DNA of 64,000 bases, from contig NZ_JBOCEF010000015.1 in NCBI RefSeq assembly GCF_050586345.1, positions 24,560 through 88,559 on the forward strand, written 5' to 3'. The translations under genes and the position numbers were made by a program. This DNA is from JBOCEF01 sp050586345. GTDB taxonomy: Bacteria > Pseudomonadota > Alphaproteobacteria > Rhodobacterales > Rhodobacteraceae. Under the pieces are notes generated by a model. The model saw only the letters and a program-made list of their open reading frames with translations, searched no databases and was not told the origin of the DNA. This document shows positions 57,467-64,000 of this stretch, piece after piece; positions within the stretch are counted from its first letter, which is position 1; the number at the start of each line of letters is the position of its first letter.

Positions 57467-58099
57467 ATGGCCAAGCTTTATTTCACCTACTCCTCGATGA
57501 ACGCGGGCAAGTCGACGCTGCTGCTGCAGGCGTCCTACAACTACCGCGAGCGGGGCATGGGCACCTTGCTGCTGACCGCCGCGCTGGACGACCGCGCGGG
57601 GGCCGGGACCATCGCGTCGCGCATCGGCATCGCCGACCGGGCCGAGCTGTATGCCGACGGGGACGATCTGTTCGAGCGCCTGCGGGCGCGGCAGGCGGAG
57701 GCGGCGGCGGCCGACGGTCCCGACCTCGCCTGCGTGCTGGTGGACGAGGCGCAGTTCCTCAGCCCCGCCCAGGTCTGGCAGCTGGCGCGGGCGGCGGATG
57801 ACCTCGGGCTGCCGGTGATGTGCTACGGGCTGCGCACGGATTTCCGGGGCGAGCTGTTCCCCGGCTCGGCCGCGCTGATGGCGATCGCGGATTCGCTGCG
57901 CGAGGCGCGCACGATCTGCCATTGCGGGCGCAACGCGACCATGGTCGCGCGGCTGGACGCCGAGGGGCGGGCGATGGCCGAGGGCGCCCAGGTCGAGGTC
58001 GGCGGCAACGAGCGGTACGTGGCGCTGTGCCGGTCCCACTGGCGCACGGCGCTGGAGACCGGCGCGCCGGTCCCGGCGCCCGTGAAGGTGGATCGCTGA
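57467..58099 (+). CDS. tdk: Thymidine kinase
   Basis: 210 residues, the TK1-like salvage enzyme that phosphorylates thymidine. P-loop SSMNAGKSTLLLQ at about 9-21, Walker B-type CVLVDEAQFLS near 88-98, the lasso region FRGELFPGSAALMAIAD and a zinc-binding CHCG. It is divergent from nrdJ, which makes a neat pair of DNA-precursor genes. Confidence 0.95.
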   Translation: MAKLYFTYSSMNAGKSTLLLQASYNYRERGMGTLLLTAALDDRAGAGTIASRIGIADRAELYADGDDLFERLRARQAEAAAADGPDLACVLVDEAQFLSPAQVWQLARAADDLGLPVMCYGLRTDFRGELFPGSAALMAIADSLREARTICHCGRNATMVARLDAEGRAMAEGAQVEVGGNERYVALCRSHWRTALETGAPVPAPVKVDR

Positions 58100-58185
58100 G
58101 CCCGCCGGCGCCCGCCGGCCGGGCGGCGGCGGCATCCTGCACGCATCGTTAACGAAAACCCCGCCCCGGCGGCGCTTTCCACCCC

Positions 58186-58214
58186 TTGCAACCCCGCCCC
58201 ACGGCGCCTATCGT
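58186..58214 (+). promoter_or_regulatory. Sigma70-type promoter upstream of greA
   Basis: TTGCAA at 58186-58191 and TATCGT at 58209-58214 with a 17-base spacer. Transcription should begin near 58221, only about ten bases before the leader hairpin. Confidence 0.6.
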
Positions 58215-58230
58215 TTTTCCCTACGAGGAC

Positions 58231-58266
58231 GGCAGCCGCGCTCCATGCGCGGCTGCCGGTCGTTTT
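58231..58266 (+). terminator. Leader terminator (attenuator-like) upstream of greA
   Basis: A perfect 11-bp stem (GGCAGCCGCGC, loop TCCAT) followed by GGTCGTTTT. It lies about ten bases after the predicted start site and 180 bases before greA. Most transcripts would therefore end as a roughly 45-base RNA unless the terminator is read through. Confidence 0.7.
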
Positions 58267-58444
58267 GCGGGCCCCGCGCCCCCGCGAAGCGGCCCGGCGC
58301 CTCGGGCCCCTCGCGCCGCTCCGGGTCATCCCGGACCGGGGCGGGCGACACGGGCCCCGGCGGCGCGGCGGAATATGAAAATCGCGCGCCCGACGGCCAG
58401 GCAAGGGCCCCGGGCGGCGCGCAAGAGAACGAGGAAGCGCAGGC

Positions 58445-58915
58445 ATGGAAAAAGTGCCCATGACGGCGAACGGATTCGCCGCGCTGGACCGGGAGCTGAA
58501 GACTCTCAAGACCGAGAAGCGCCCGGCGGTGATCGCCGCGATCGCGGAAGCGCGCGAGCATGGCGACCTGTCCGAGAACGCGGAATACCACGCCGCGCGC
58601 GAGCAGCAGTCCCATATCGAGGGCCGGATCCAGGAGCTCGAGGGCCTGATCTCGCGGGCCGAGGTGATCGACCCGTCGAAGATGTCCGGGTCGATCAAGT
58701 TCGGCGCCACCGTCAAGCTGGTGGACGAGGACACGGACGAAGAGAAGACCTACCAGATCGTGGGCGAGGTCGAGGCCGACATCGCCAATGGCAAGCTCAA
58801 CCTCAAGTCCCCCCTCGCCCGCGCCCTGATCGGCAAGGAAGAGGGCGACAGCGTCGAGGTGATGACCCCCGGCGGCGGCAAGTCCTACGAGGTGCTCGAG
58901 GTCCGCTTCGTCTGA
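58445..58915 (+). CDS. greA: Transcription elongation factor GreA
   Basis: 156 residues. Rescues arrested RNA polymerase by stimulating transcript cleavage. The N-terminal coiled coil has the catalytic acidic tip (AREHGDLSENAEYHAAREQQ), and the C-terminal FKBP-like domain follows (YQIVGEVEADIANGKLNLKSPLARALIGK). Length is standard. Its leader carries a promoter followed at once by a terminator, recalling the GraL arrangement of E. coli greA. Confidence 0.96.
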   Translation: MEKVPMTANGFAALDRELKTLKTEKRPAVIAAIAEAREHGDLSENAEYHAAREQQSHIEGRIQELEGLISRAEVIDPSKMSGSIKFGATVKLVDEDTDEEKTYQIVGEVEADIANGKLNLKSPLARALIGKEEGDSVEVMTPGGGKSYEVLEVRFV

Positions 58916-58990
58916 CCCGGGCGGGGGCGCCGCGGCGCCCCCCAGTCGGCCCATGGGGCGGCGCCCGGCGCGCGGCTTTCGGGGCGCGCC

Positions 58991-59190
58991 CCCGCGCCCC
59001 CTTGGGACGGCTTCCAGGCGCCCTTCCGGGGCGACCTGTTACGCGCCCCCTTGGGGCGACAGCATACGCGCCCCTTTGGGGCGACACCTCACGCGCCCCT
59101 TTGGGGCGACACCTCACGCGCCCCTTTGGGGCGAAACCTCACGCGCCCCTTTGGGGCGACACCTCACGCGCCCCTTTGGGGCGACCCGGC
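58991..59190. repeat. Eight tandem 25-bp repeats with an internal dyad
   Basis: Units begin at 58991, 59016, 59041, 59066, 59091, 59116, 59141 and 59166; the last five are nearly identical. The core CGCCCC-TTT-GGGGCG is a perfect 6-bp inverted repeat, followed by ACACCTCACG. A period of 25 shifts reading frame each unit, so the array is unlikely to encode protein. It lies between greA and a conserved hypothetical gene. Confidence 0.85.
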
Positions 59191-59272
59191 CATGGGCCGC
59201 CCGCGCCGGGCGGCCCGGGCCAGGGCCCGGCCCCGAAGGCCCCGGCCCCAAGGCGAACGAAGCGGATCGCGC

Positions 59273-60574
59273 ATGACCCAGGATGATCGACGCGCCCCCG
59301 GCGGCACGCCCGCCCCGCAAGGACCCGGCGCAGGCGCCGCGGCGGGGCTCGCCGCCGGTTGGCTGATCGCGGAAGGCGCCATCGGCTACGGGCTGCTGAG
59401 CGCGGGCGTCGCGCTCGCCCCCTCCGAGGCGGCGGCCCTCGCGCTCGCCGTCACCGCGCCGCCCGCGCTCGTCGCCGCCGTCGCCCTCTTCGCCCGCCGC
59501 GCCGCCCCGGCTTCCCCGGCCCTGCCGCGCGCCGAGGCCCCGCAGGCCGATCCCGCGAAGATCGGCCGCGCGGTGCAGGAGGCCGTGCGCGCCGCCCTCG
59601 CCGAAGAACGCGCCGCGCGGCAGGAGACGGAGGCCGCGCTGTCGGCCCGGCTCGACGCCGCGGCGGCCGAGCGCAGCCGCCTGCTGGCCCGGGTCGAGAG
59701 CCTGGCCGAGGGCGCCGCGCCCGCCGCGATGGAGGCGGACGCGCCCGCGCCCGAACCGGCCCGCGAACCCGCGCCCGGGATCACGCCCGCGCCGCGCCCC
59801 GAACCGGCCCCGGGCTTCGCCGAGGCCCCGGCCGCGCGCATCTCCGGCCCCGCGCCGACCCCCGCGCCGGAAGCGCCGCGGGTCGACCCTGCTCCGGGGG
59901 CCGCGACCGACGCCGAACCCGGCCTGCCCTTCGACGCGGCGCCCGCCGCCCCGGCCCCTGCCCCGGCGGCCCCTGCCCCGCGCCCCGCTGCGCGCCCGAC
60001 CGAGACCGAGGCGCCGGAATCCGCGCTGACCACGACGATGCAGCTTTCGGACCTCGCCCCCCCGCCCGGGGCGATCGAGGAGGAAACCGCCCCCGAGGAC
60101 GGCGCCGACTGGGACAGCCTTGCGCGCGCGCTCGACTTCCCGCGCGACGCCGATGACCGCGAGGGCTTCGCGGCGCTGGAGAAGGCCGTGCGCGACCCGC
60201 TGGTCTCGGACCTCTTGCAGGCGGCCGAGGACGCGCTGACGCAGCTCGCCCAGCACAATGTCTACATGGAGGACCTGTCGGTGGTCCCGGCGGCGCCCGA
60301 GGACTGGGCCGCCTTCACCGCGGGCGCGCGCGGGCCGCAGGCCTCGGCCATCGGCGGGGTGCAGGACGCCGAGGCGGTGGACACGGTGCGGGCCCTGTCG
60401 CGCCACGACTCGATCTTCCGCGACACCGCCCAGCACCTGATGCGCCGCTACGAGGCGCTGCTGCGCCGGGTGGCGGAGGAACCCGACGGCGCCGCCCAGA
60501 TGCCGCGTATCGCGGATACACGCACCGGGCGGGCCTACATGCTCTCGGCCCGCGCGCTGGGGGCGTTCGACTGA
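59273..60574 (+). CDS. Conserved hypothetical membrane protein
   Basis: 433 residues. N-terminal helices (AGLAAGWLIAEGAIGYGLLSAGVAL; ALALAVTAPPALVAAVALFA) are followed by a short coiled coil (EERAARQETEAALSARLDAA) and a long Ala/Pro-rich linker. The C-terminal domain is ordered: GFAALEKAVRDPLVSDLLQAAEDALTQLAQ, DSIFRDTAQHLMRRYEALL and ADTRTGRAYMLSARALGAFD. The C-terminal part looks like a conserved Rhodobacterales domain. Function is unknown. Confidence 0.8.
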   Translation: MTQDDRRAPGGTPAPQGPGAGAAAGLAAGWLIAEGAIGYGLLSAGVALAPSEAAALALAVTAPPALVAAVALFARRAAPASPALPRAEAPQADPAKIGRAVQEAVRAALAEERAARQETEAALSARLDAAAAERSRLLARVESLAEGAAPAAMEADAPAPEPAREPAPGITPAPRPEPAPGFAEAPAARISGPAPTPAPEAPRVDPAPGAATDAEPGLPFDAAPAAPAPAPAAPAPRPAARPTETEAPESALTTTMQLSDLAPPPGAIEEETAPEDGADWDSLARALDFPRDADDREGFAALEKAVRDPLVSDLLQAAEDALTQLAQHNVYMEDLSVVPAAPEDWAAFTAGARGPQASAIGGVQDAEAVDTVRALSRHDSIFRDTAQHLMRRYEALLRRVAEEPDGAAQMPRIADTRTGRAYMLSARALGAFD

Positions 60575-60599
60575 GGCGCGCCGCAAGGGCGTGACGCAA

Positions 60600-60631
60600 A
60601 AAAGGGGCGGCCCGCCGGGGCCGCCCCTTTT
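60600..60631. terminator. Bidirectional intrinsic terminator
   Basis: A perfect 14-bp stem (AAAAGGGGCGGCCC) with a GCCG loop, flanked by A- and T-rich sequence, lies between the convergent genes ending at 60574 and 60653. Confidence 0.9.
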
Positions 60632-60652
60632 CTCATCCCGCGGGGCGGGTCT

Positions 60653-61834
60653 TCAGGCGATCGGCCCGCCATGCCAGCGGGTGCGCAGCGCCAGCGCGAA
60701 GCCGCAGCCCACCGCCGCCATCGCCGCCGCCATCAGGTAGGTCATCCCCCCCGCCACCGGGTAGATCATCGCCGCCAGCGCCATGGAGCCCGCCACCAGC
60801 AGCCCCTGCCCCGCGGCGCCGTAGAGGCCCTGCGCCGCCGCGGCCAGTCGCTCGGGCGCCGCGGCCTGGATGAAGGCGATGGCCCCGAGATGCCCCGCCG
60901 CGAAGCTGACCGCGTGCAAGCCCTGCAGGGCCCAGAGCGCGGGGCCGACCGGGTCCAGCGCCATGGCGCTCCACCGCAGGGTCCCGGCGAGACCCGAGAG
61001 CGCGATGGTCCCCGCCGGGCCGAACTTGGCCACCAGCTTGCCGCCCCAGAGCAGCATCAGCGCGACCTCGACCGCCACGCCGAAGGCCCAGAGGGCGCCG
61101 ATCTCTCCGTCCCCCAGCCCCAGCGCGCGCCAGTGGACCGAGCTGTAGGCGTAATAGACCGCGTGGGAGGACTGGGCGAAGCCGATGGCGGCGGTGAACA
61201 CCAGGAAGCTGCGCGAGGTGATGAGGCGGGTGAAATCGGCCTTGCTCGGGCGCACCAGCGCCTTGGCGCGCCCGCCGCCGGGATGGGTGTAGCCCGAGAG
61301 GGCGGCGGCGGCGAAGAACCCGGCCATGACCGGGACGGCGATGCCGATCCCGACCCAGGCGACCAGCGATCCCATCGCGAGGCTGACCAGCAGGAAGGCG
61401 AGCGAGCCCGCGCTGCGGGCCTGGGCATAGCCGAAGCCGTAAACCCGCGCCGCCGCCGCCCCCAGCGCGTCGCCGAGCGGGATCATCCCCGAGAACGCCC
61501 CCGAGACCACCAGCGTCGCCAGCAGCAGCCACGGCCCGATGGGCGCCAGCGGGTGCGCCAGCGTCGCCGCCGCCCCGGTGAGCCCCAGCGCCAGCAGCAC
61601 CGCCCGGCGCGCGTCGAGCCGGTCGGCCAGCGCGGGCACGAAGATCCCCGCCGCCACCCGCGCCGCCATCCCGGCGGCGGAATAGGCGCCGATCTCGGCG
61701 TCCGACAGGCCCTTGTCGGCCAGCCAGAGCGGCCAGAACGGCAGGAACACCCCCATCGCCGCGAAGGTGGCGGCGTAAAGGACCGCGGTCTGCAGCCCGG
61801 GGGCGGAGAGGATGGCGGGGCGCGGGGCGCTCAT
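60653..61834 (-). CDS. MFS transporter (HcaT/phenylpropionate-permease-like)
   Basis: 393 residues with about twelve membrane helices. The N-terminal VLYAATFAAMGVFLPFWPLWLADKG and the loop ALADRLDARRAVLLALGL resemble the MFS_1-like (HcaT/LacY-related) family. A QSSHAVYYAYSSVHW segment in helix 7 is typical of that group. It is a proton-coupled permease; the substrate cannot be deduced. Confidence 0.85.
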   Translation of the reverse strand: MSAPRPAILSAPGLQTAVLYAATFAAMGVFLPFWPLWLADKGLSDAEIGAYSAAGMAARVAAGIFVPALADRLDARRAVLLALGLTGAAATLAHPLAPIGPWLLLATLVVSGAFSGMIPLGDALGAAAARVYGFGYAQARSAGSLAFLLVSLAMGSLVAWVGIGIAVPVMAGFFAAAALSGYTHPGGGRAKALVRPSKADFTRLITSRSFLVFTAAIGFAQSSHAVYYAYSSVHWRALGLGDGEIGALWAFGVAVEVALMLLWGGKLVAKFGPAGTIALSGLAGTLRWSAMALDPVGPALWALQGLHAVSFAAGHLGAIAFIQAAAPERLAAAAQGLYGAAGQGLLVAGSMALAAMIYPVAGGMTYLMAAAMAAVGCGFALALRTRWHGGPIA

Positions 61835-62283
61835 GCGCCGGCCTCCGCGCGGCGCCCGGCGCGGCCCGCGCGCGGCGCATGGCCGGGGCCGGTGCAGCGG
61901 GGGCGCGACGGCAGGCGGCTTGGGGCGCGGCGGGGCATGGCGGATCCTTCGGGGGGAAAGGCGGAGATGGTTTCGCCATAACACCGCTTTGCGGGTCCGA
62001 AAACCCGCCCCGCGCGCAGGGCCGGGCGCCGCGCGGCTCATCCCTCCCCGGGCGCCGGGCGGCCCGGGCGGCGGGAGCGGCGCGGCGGGAGCGGCGCGAC
62101 ATGATCGGGGCGCCGGACGCGGCGCGGCGCGGCGGGAGGCGCGACACGATCGGCGCGGCGGGAGGCGGGCGCGATCAAGGCTCGTGATGCGCGCGGCCAA
62201 AATCCTTCGCGTGTGCAGCAATGCGCGGCGGTGCTATGGTCCGCGCTTCCCGCCCCGCGCCGTCCCTGCAACACGGAGATCCC
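61835..62283. other. Spacer between the MFS gene and azlC
   Basis: No gene was recognised. 61835-62160 is GC-rich with simple GCGGGAGCGGCGCG-like repeats around 62070-62160. The last 100 bases are somewhat AT-richer and probably hold the azlC promoter (a TATGGT lies at 62235). Confidence 0.45.
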
Positions 62284-63039
62284 ATGCCCGCCGACCAGAC
62301 CCGCGCCGCCTTCCTGAAAGGGGCCTCGCACGGCGCCCCCTTCCTGCTGGTGGTGTTCCCCTTCGGCATGTTGTTCGGCGTGGTGGCGACCGAGGCCGGG
62401 CTCGACATCGTCGAGACGATGACCATGTCGGCGCTGGTGATCGCCGGGGCCTCTCAGTTCGCGACGCTGGAGCTTCTGCAGCAGGGCGCGCCCGCCTTCA
62501 TCGCGGTGCTGACGGGGCTGGTGGTGAACATGCGCATGGCGATGTACTCGGCCTCGATGGCGCCGCATATCGGCAAGGCGCCGGGCTGGGCGCGCGCCGT
62601 CGCGGCCTATTTCCTGGTCGACCAGGTCTACGCGGTCTCGATCCGCCGCTTCACCGAGCGGCCGGAGATGACGGGGCCCGAGAAGCTGGCCTATTACTTC
62701 GGCGTCGCCGCGCCGGTCTGCCCGTTCTGGTACGTGGCGACCTGGCTGGGGATCGAGATCGGGGCGGCGATCCCGGCGTCCTGGTCGCTCGATTTCGCGG
62801 TGCCGATCTGTTTCTGCGCGGTGGCGGCGCCGATGCTGCGCGGGCTGCCGAACCTGCTGGCGGCGGGCGTCGCGATCGTGATCGCGCTGCTGCTGGCGGG
62901 GCTGCCCTACAATGCGGGCCTGATCGTCGCGGCGCTGGTCGGGATGGGCGTCGGCGCCTTCACCGAGCTGCGGATGGACGCGCTGCGGGCGCGGGCGGGC
63001 TTTCCCCCCGCCGGCCAGGCCGAGGAGACGGGCGCATGA
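62284..63039 (+). CDS. azlC: Branched-chain amino-acid exporter large subunit (AzlC)
   Basis: 251 residues, LIV-E family. GASHGAPFLLVVFPFGMLFGVVATEAGL and SALVIAGASQFATLELL are the AzlC signature segments; six or seven membrane helices follow. With AzlD it exports branched-chain amino acids or related compounds. The stop overlaps azlD (ATGA), and an Lrp-family regulator is convergent downstream. Confidence 0.94.
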   Translation: MPADQTRAAFLKGASHGAPFLLVVFPFGMLFGVVATEAGLDIVETMTMSALVIAGASQFATLELLQQGAPAFIAVLTGLVVNMRMAMYSASMAPHIGKAPGWARAVAAYFLVDQVYAVSIRRFTERPEMTGPEKLAYYFGVAAPVCPFWYVATWLGIEIGAAIPASWSLDFAVPICFCAVAAPMLRGLPNLLAAGVAIVIALLLAGLPYNAGLIVAALVGMGVGAFTELRMDALRARAGFPPAGQAEETGA

Positions 63040-63371
63040 ATGGCGGGGTTTCCGACGCGACGCTCTGGGCGGCGATCCTGTCGCTGGGGCTGGGCACGTT
63101 CCTGGTGCGCTGGTCCTTCATCGGGGCGCTTGGCGGGCGGACGCTGCCGGACTGGGCGACGCGGCTGCTGCGCTATGTGCCGGTGACGGTGATCCCGGCG
63201 CTGGTGGCGCCGATGGTGGCCTGGCCCAAGGCGACGGGGGGCGAGCCCGACCCGGTGCGCGTCGCCGCCGCCTTCGCCGCGCTGGCCGTCGGCGCCGTCA
63301 CCCGCAACGCCATCGCCGCCATCGTGGTCGGCATGGCGGTGATCTGGAGCGCGACGGCGCTGGGGATCTGA
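63036..63371 (+). CDS. azlD: Branched-chain amino-acid exporter small subunit (AzlD)
   Basis: 111 residues, about four short membrane helices. GLGTFLVRWSFIGALGGRTLPDW and RYVPVTVIPALVAPMV are typical AzlD. It overlaps azlC by 4 bases. Confidence 0.92.
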   Translation: MNGGVSDATLWAAILSLGLGTFLVRWSFIGALGGRTLPDWATRLLRYVPVTVIPALVAPMVAWPKATGGEPDPVRVAAAFAALAVGAVTRNAIAAIVVGMAVIWSATALGI

Positions 63372-63378
63372 GGGCGCC

Positions 63379-63864
63379 TCAGTCCACCGGCAGGGCGGAT
63401 CGGCGAGACACTTCCTTCAGCGAGAAGCTGCTCTGCATCCGCGCGACGCCCGGCAGGCTCGAGAGTTGTTCGCGGTGGATGCGGGCGAAGTCGTCGGCCC
63501 CGCGGGTGACGACCTTCAAGAGGTAATCCGCGGCGCCCGCCATCAGGTGGCACTCCATCACGTCCGGCAGGGCGGCGGCGGCGGCCTCGAAGGCCTCCAG
63601 CGCCTCGGTGCTCTGGCCCGCGAGGGTGATCTCCACGAACACGGTCGAGCCGCGCCCCAGCGCCCGCGGCGCCACGAGGGCGGCATATCCGCGGATCACG
63701 CCCTTCGCCTCCAGCCGCGCGACGCGGCGGTGGCAGGCCGAGGGCGACAGGTGCACCCGTGCGGCGAGGTCGGCGTTGGAGAGCCGCCCTTCCTGCTGCA
63801 ACACGCGCAGGATCGCGCGGTCGATACGGTCGAGTTCGGGAGATTGTTCGATCTGGGCGCTCAT
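63379..63864 (-). CDS. Lrp/AsnC-family transcriptional regulator
   Basis: 161 residues. The N-terminal helix-turn-helix (LDRIDRAILRVLQQEGRLSN, LSPSACHRRVARLEAKGVI) is followed by a C-terminal RAM/effector domain (VMECHLMAGAADYLLKVVTRG). It probably controls azlCD in response to an amino acid. The azlD and regulator stops face each other 7 bases apart. The ATG overlaps the stop of a preceding minus-strand frame. Confidence 0.93.
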   Translation of the reverse strand: MSAQIEQSPELDRIDRAILRVLQQEGRLSNADLAARVHLSPSACHRRVARLEAKGVIRGYAALVAPRALGRGSTVFVEITLAGQSTEALEAFEAAAAALPDVMECHLMAGAADYLLKVVTRGADDFARIHREQLSSLPGVARMQSSFSLKEVSRRSALPVD

Positions 63865-64000
63865 ACGCCGCAGCATATTGCGAGCCCCGGCTCCCGCCAA
63901 GCGCAACCGGATGCGGGTGGGAGCTCCTCCTCGACCGAGATCAGCGCCTCGTCGCCGTCGCTTTGCAGCGAGACGGCGTAGCCTTCCTTGGACAGGTTGT
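63861..64000 (-). pseudogene. Fragment resembling the PhoB receiver N-terminus, truncated
   Basis: Entering from the right edge the frame reads YNLSKEGYAVSLQSDGDEAL then ISVEEE, the second helix/strand region of a PhoB-type receiver. It then runs into unrelated sequence (LPPASGCAWREPGLAICCGV) and stops where the Lrp ATG begins. The phosphorylation site that should follow is missing. This is either a decayed or rearranged phoB copy or a short diverged gene; sequence beyond the window is needed to decide. Confidence 0.5.

Noticed and set aside
58991..59190. Possible CRISPR array
   Set aside because: The 25-bp units abut directly with no spacers, are palindromic and have no cas genes nearby.

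Overview
The window is very GC-rich chromosomal DNA from an alphaproteobacterium, most likely a member of Rhodobacterales (Rhodobacteraceae/Paracoccaceae). The call rests on adjacent sciP and ctrA cell-cycle genes, a tandem CcsR-type 'cuckoo' small-RNA array, heterotetrameric sarcosine oxidase genes, an adenosylcobalamin-dependent ribonucleotide reductase, CcmI, a stand-alone NDUFS4-like complex I protein and two VPxPA-CTERM secreted proteins. No tRNA, rRNA, CRISPR array, insertion sequence or prophage was recognised.

Layout. 1-5.1 kb: the 3' part of recQ, an IMPACT/YigZ protein, exonuclease III, the Mrp/ApbC Fe-S carrier and a VPxPA-CTERM protein. 5.1-7.9 kb: a secreted delta-class carbonic anhydrase and two tandem Popeye-like membrane proteins. 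7.9-13.2 kb: a complete peptide-type ABC importer on the minus strand (binding protein, two permeases, fused double ATPase). 13.2-14.7 kb: no convincing gene, but an array of degenerate ~104-bp repeats. 14.7-19.3 kb: ctrA/sciP, mnmA, a PPOX flavoprotein, the NDUFS4-like gene and two related two-helix membrane proteins. 19.8-25.8 kb: uvrB, an animal-type haem peroxidase homologue and a convergent SARP/TPR regulator.

26-34.4 kb is the most unusual part. A four-copy CcsR-type sRNA array lies behind a 52-residue protein gene. The sarcosine oxidase genes follow, with soxB separated from soxDAG by about 2 kb of oppositely oriented DNA. That DNA carries two canonical alphaproteobacterial SOS boxes, a 106-residue protein and three very small membrane proteins.

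34.6-46.8 kb: ccmI-ruvX-DUF1289, a NIT-domain chemoreceptor, a VOC protein, capsule genes (two divergent KpsS-like proteins and a Wza/KpsD-like lipoprotein), glmM and the second VPxPA-CTERM protein. 47-54.3 kb: hisC-tyrA, a DUF2125 protein, ChaC, a LysM/solute-binding fusion and an SPFH-NfeD pair. 54.5-64 kb: nrdJ, tdk, greA behind a promoter-plus-terminator leader, a 25-bp dyad repeat array, a conserved hypothetical, an MFS transporter, azlCD, an Lrp regulator and, at the edge, what looks like a broken phoB-like fragment.

Many intergenic spaces hold long perfect hairpins. Some are clear intrinsic terminators between convergent genes. Others belong to at least two dispersed palindromic families. 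Because of the GC bias, long open frames occur on both strands almost everywhere; only frames with recognisable protein content, sensible starts or supporting context are listed.
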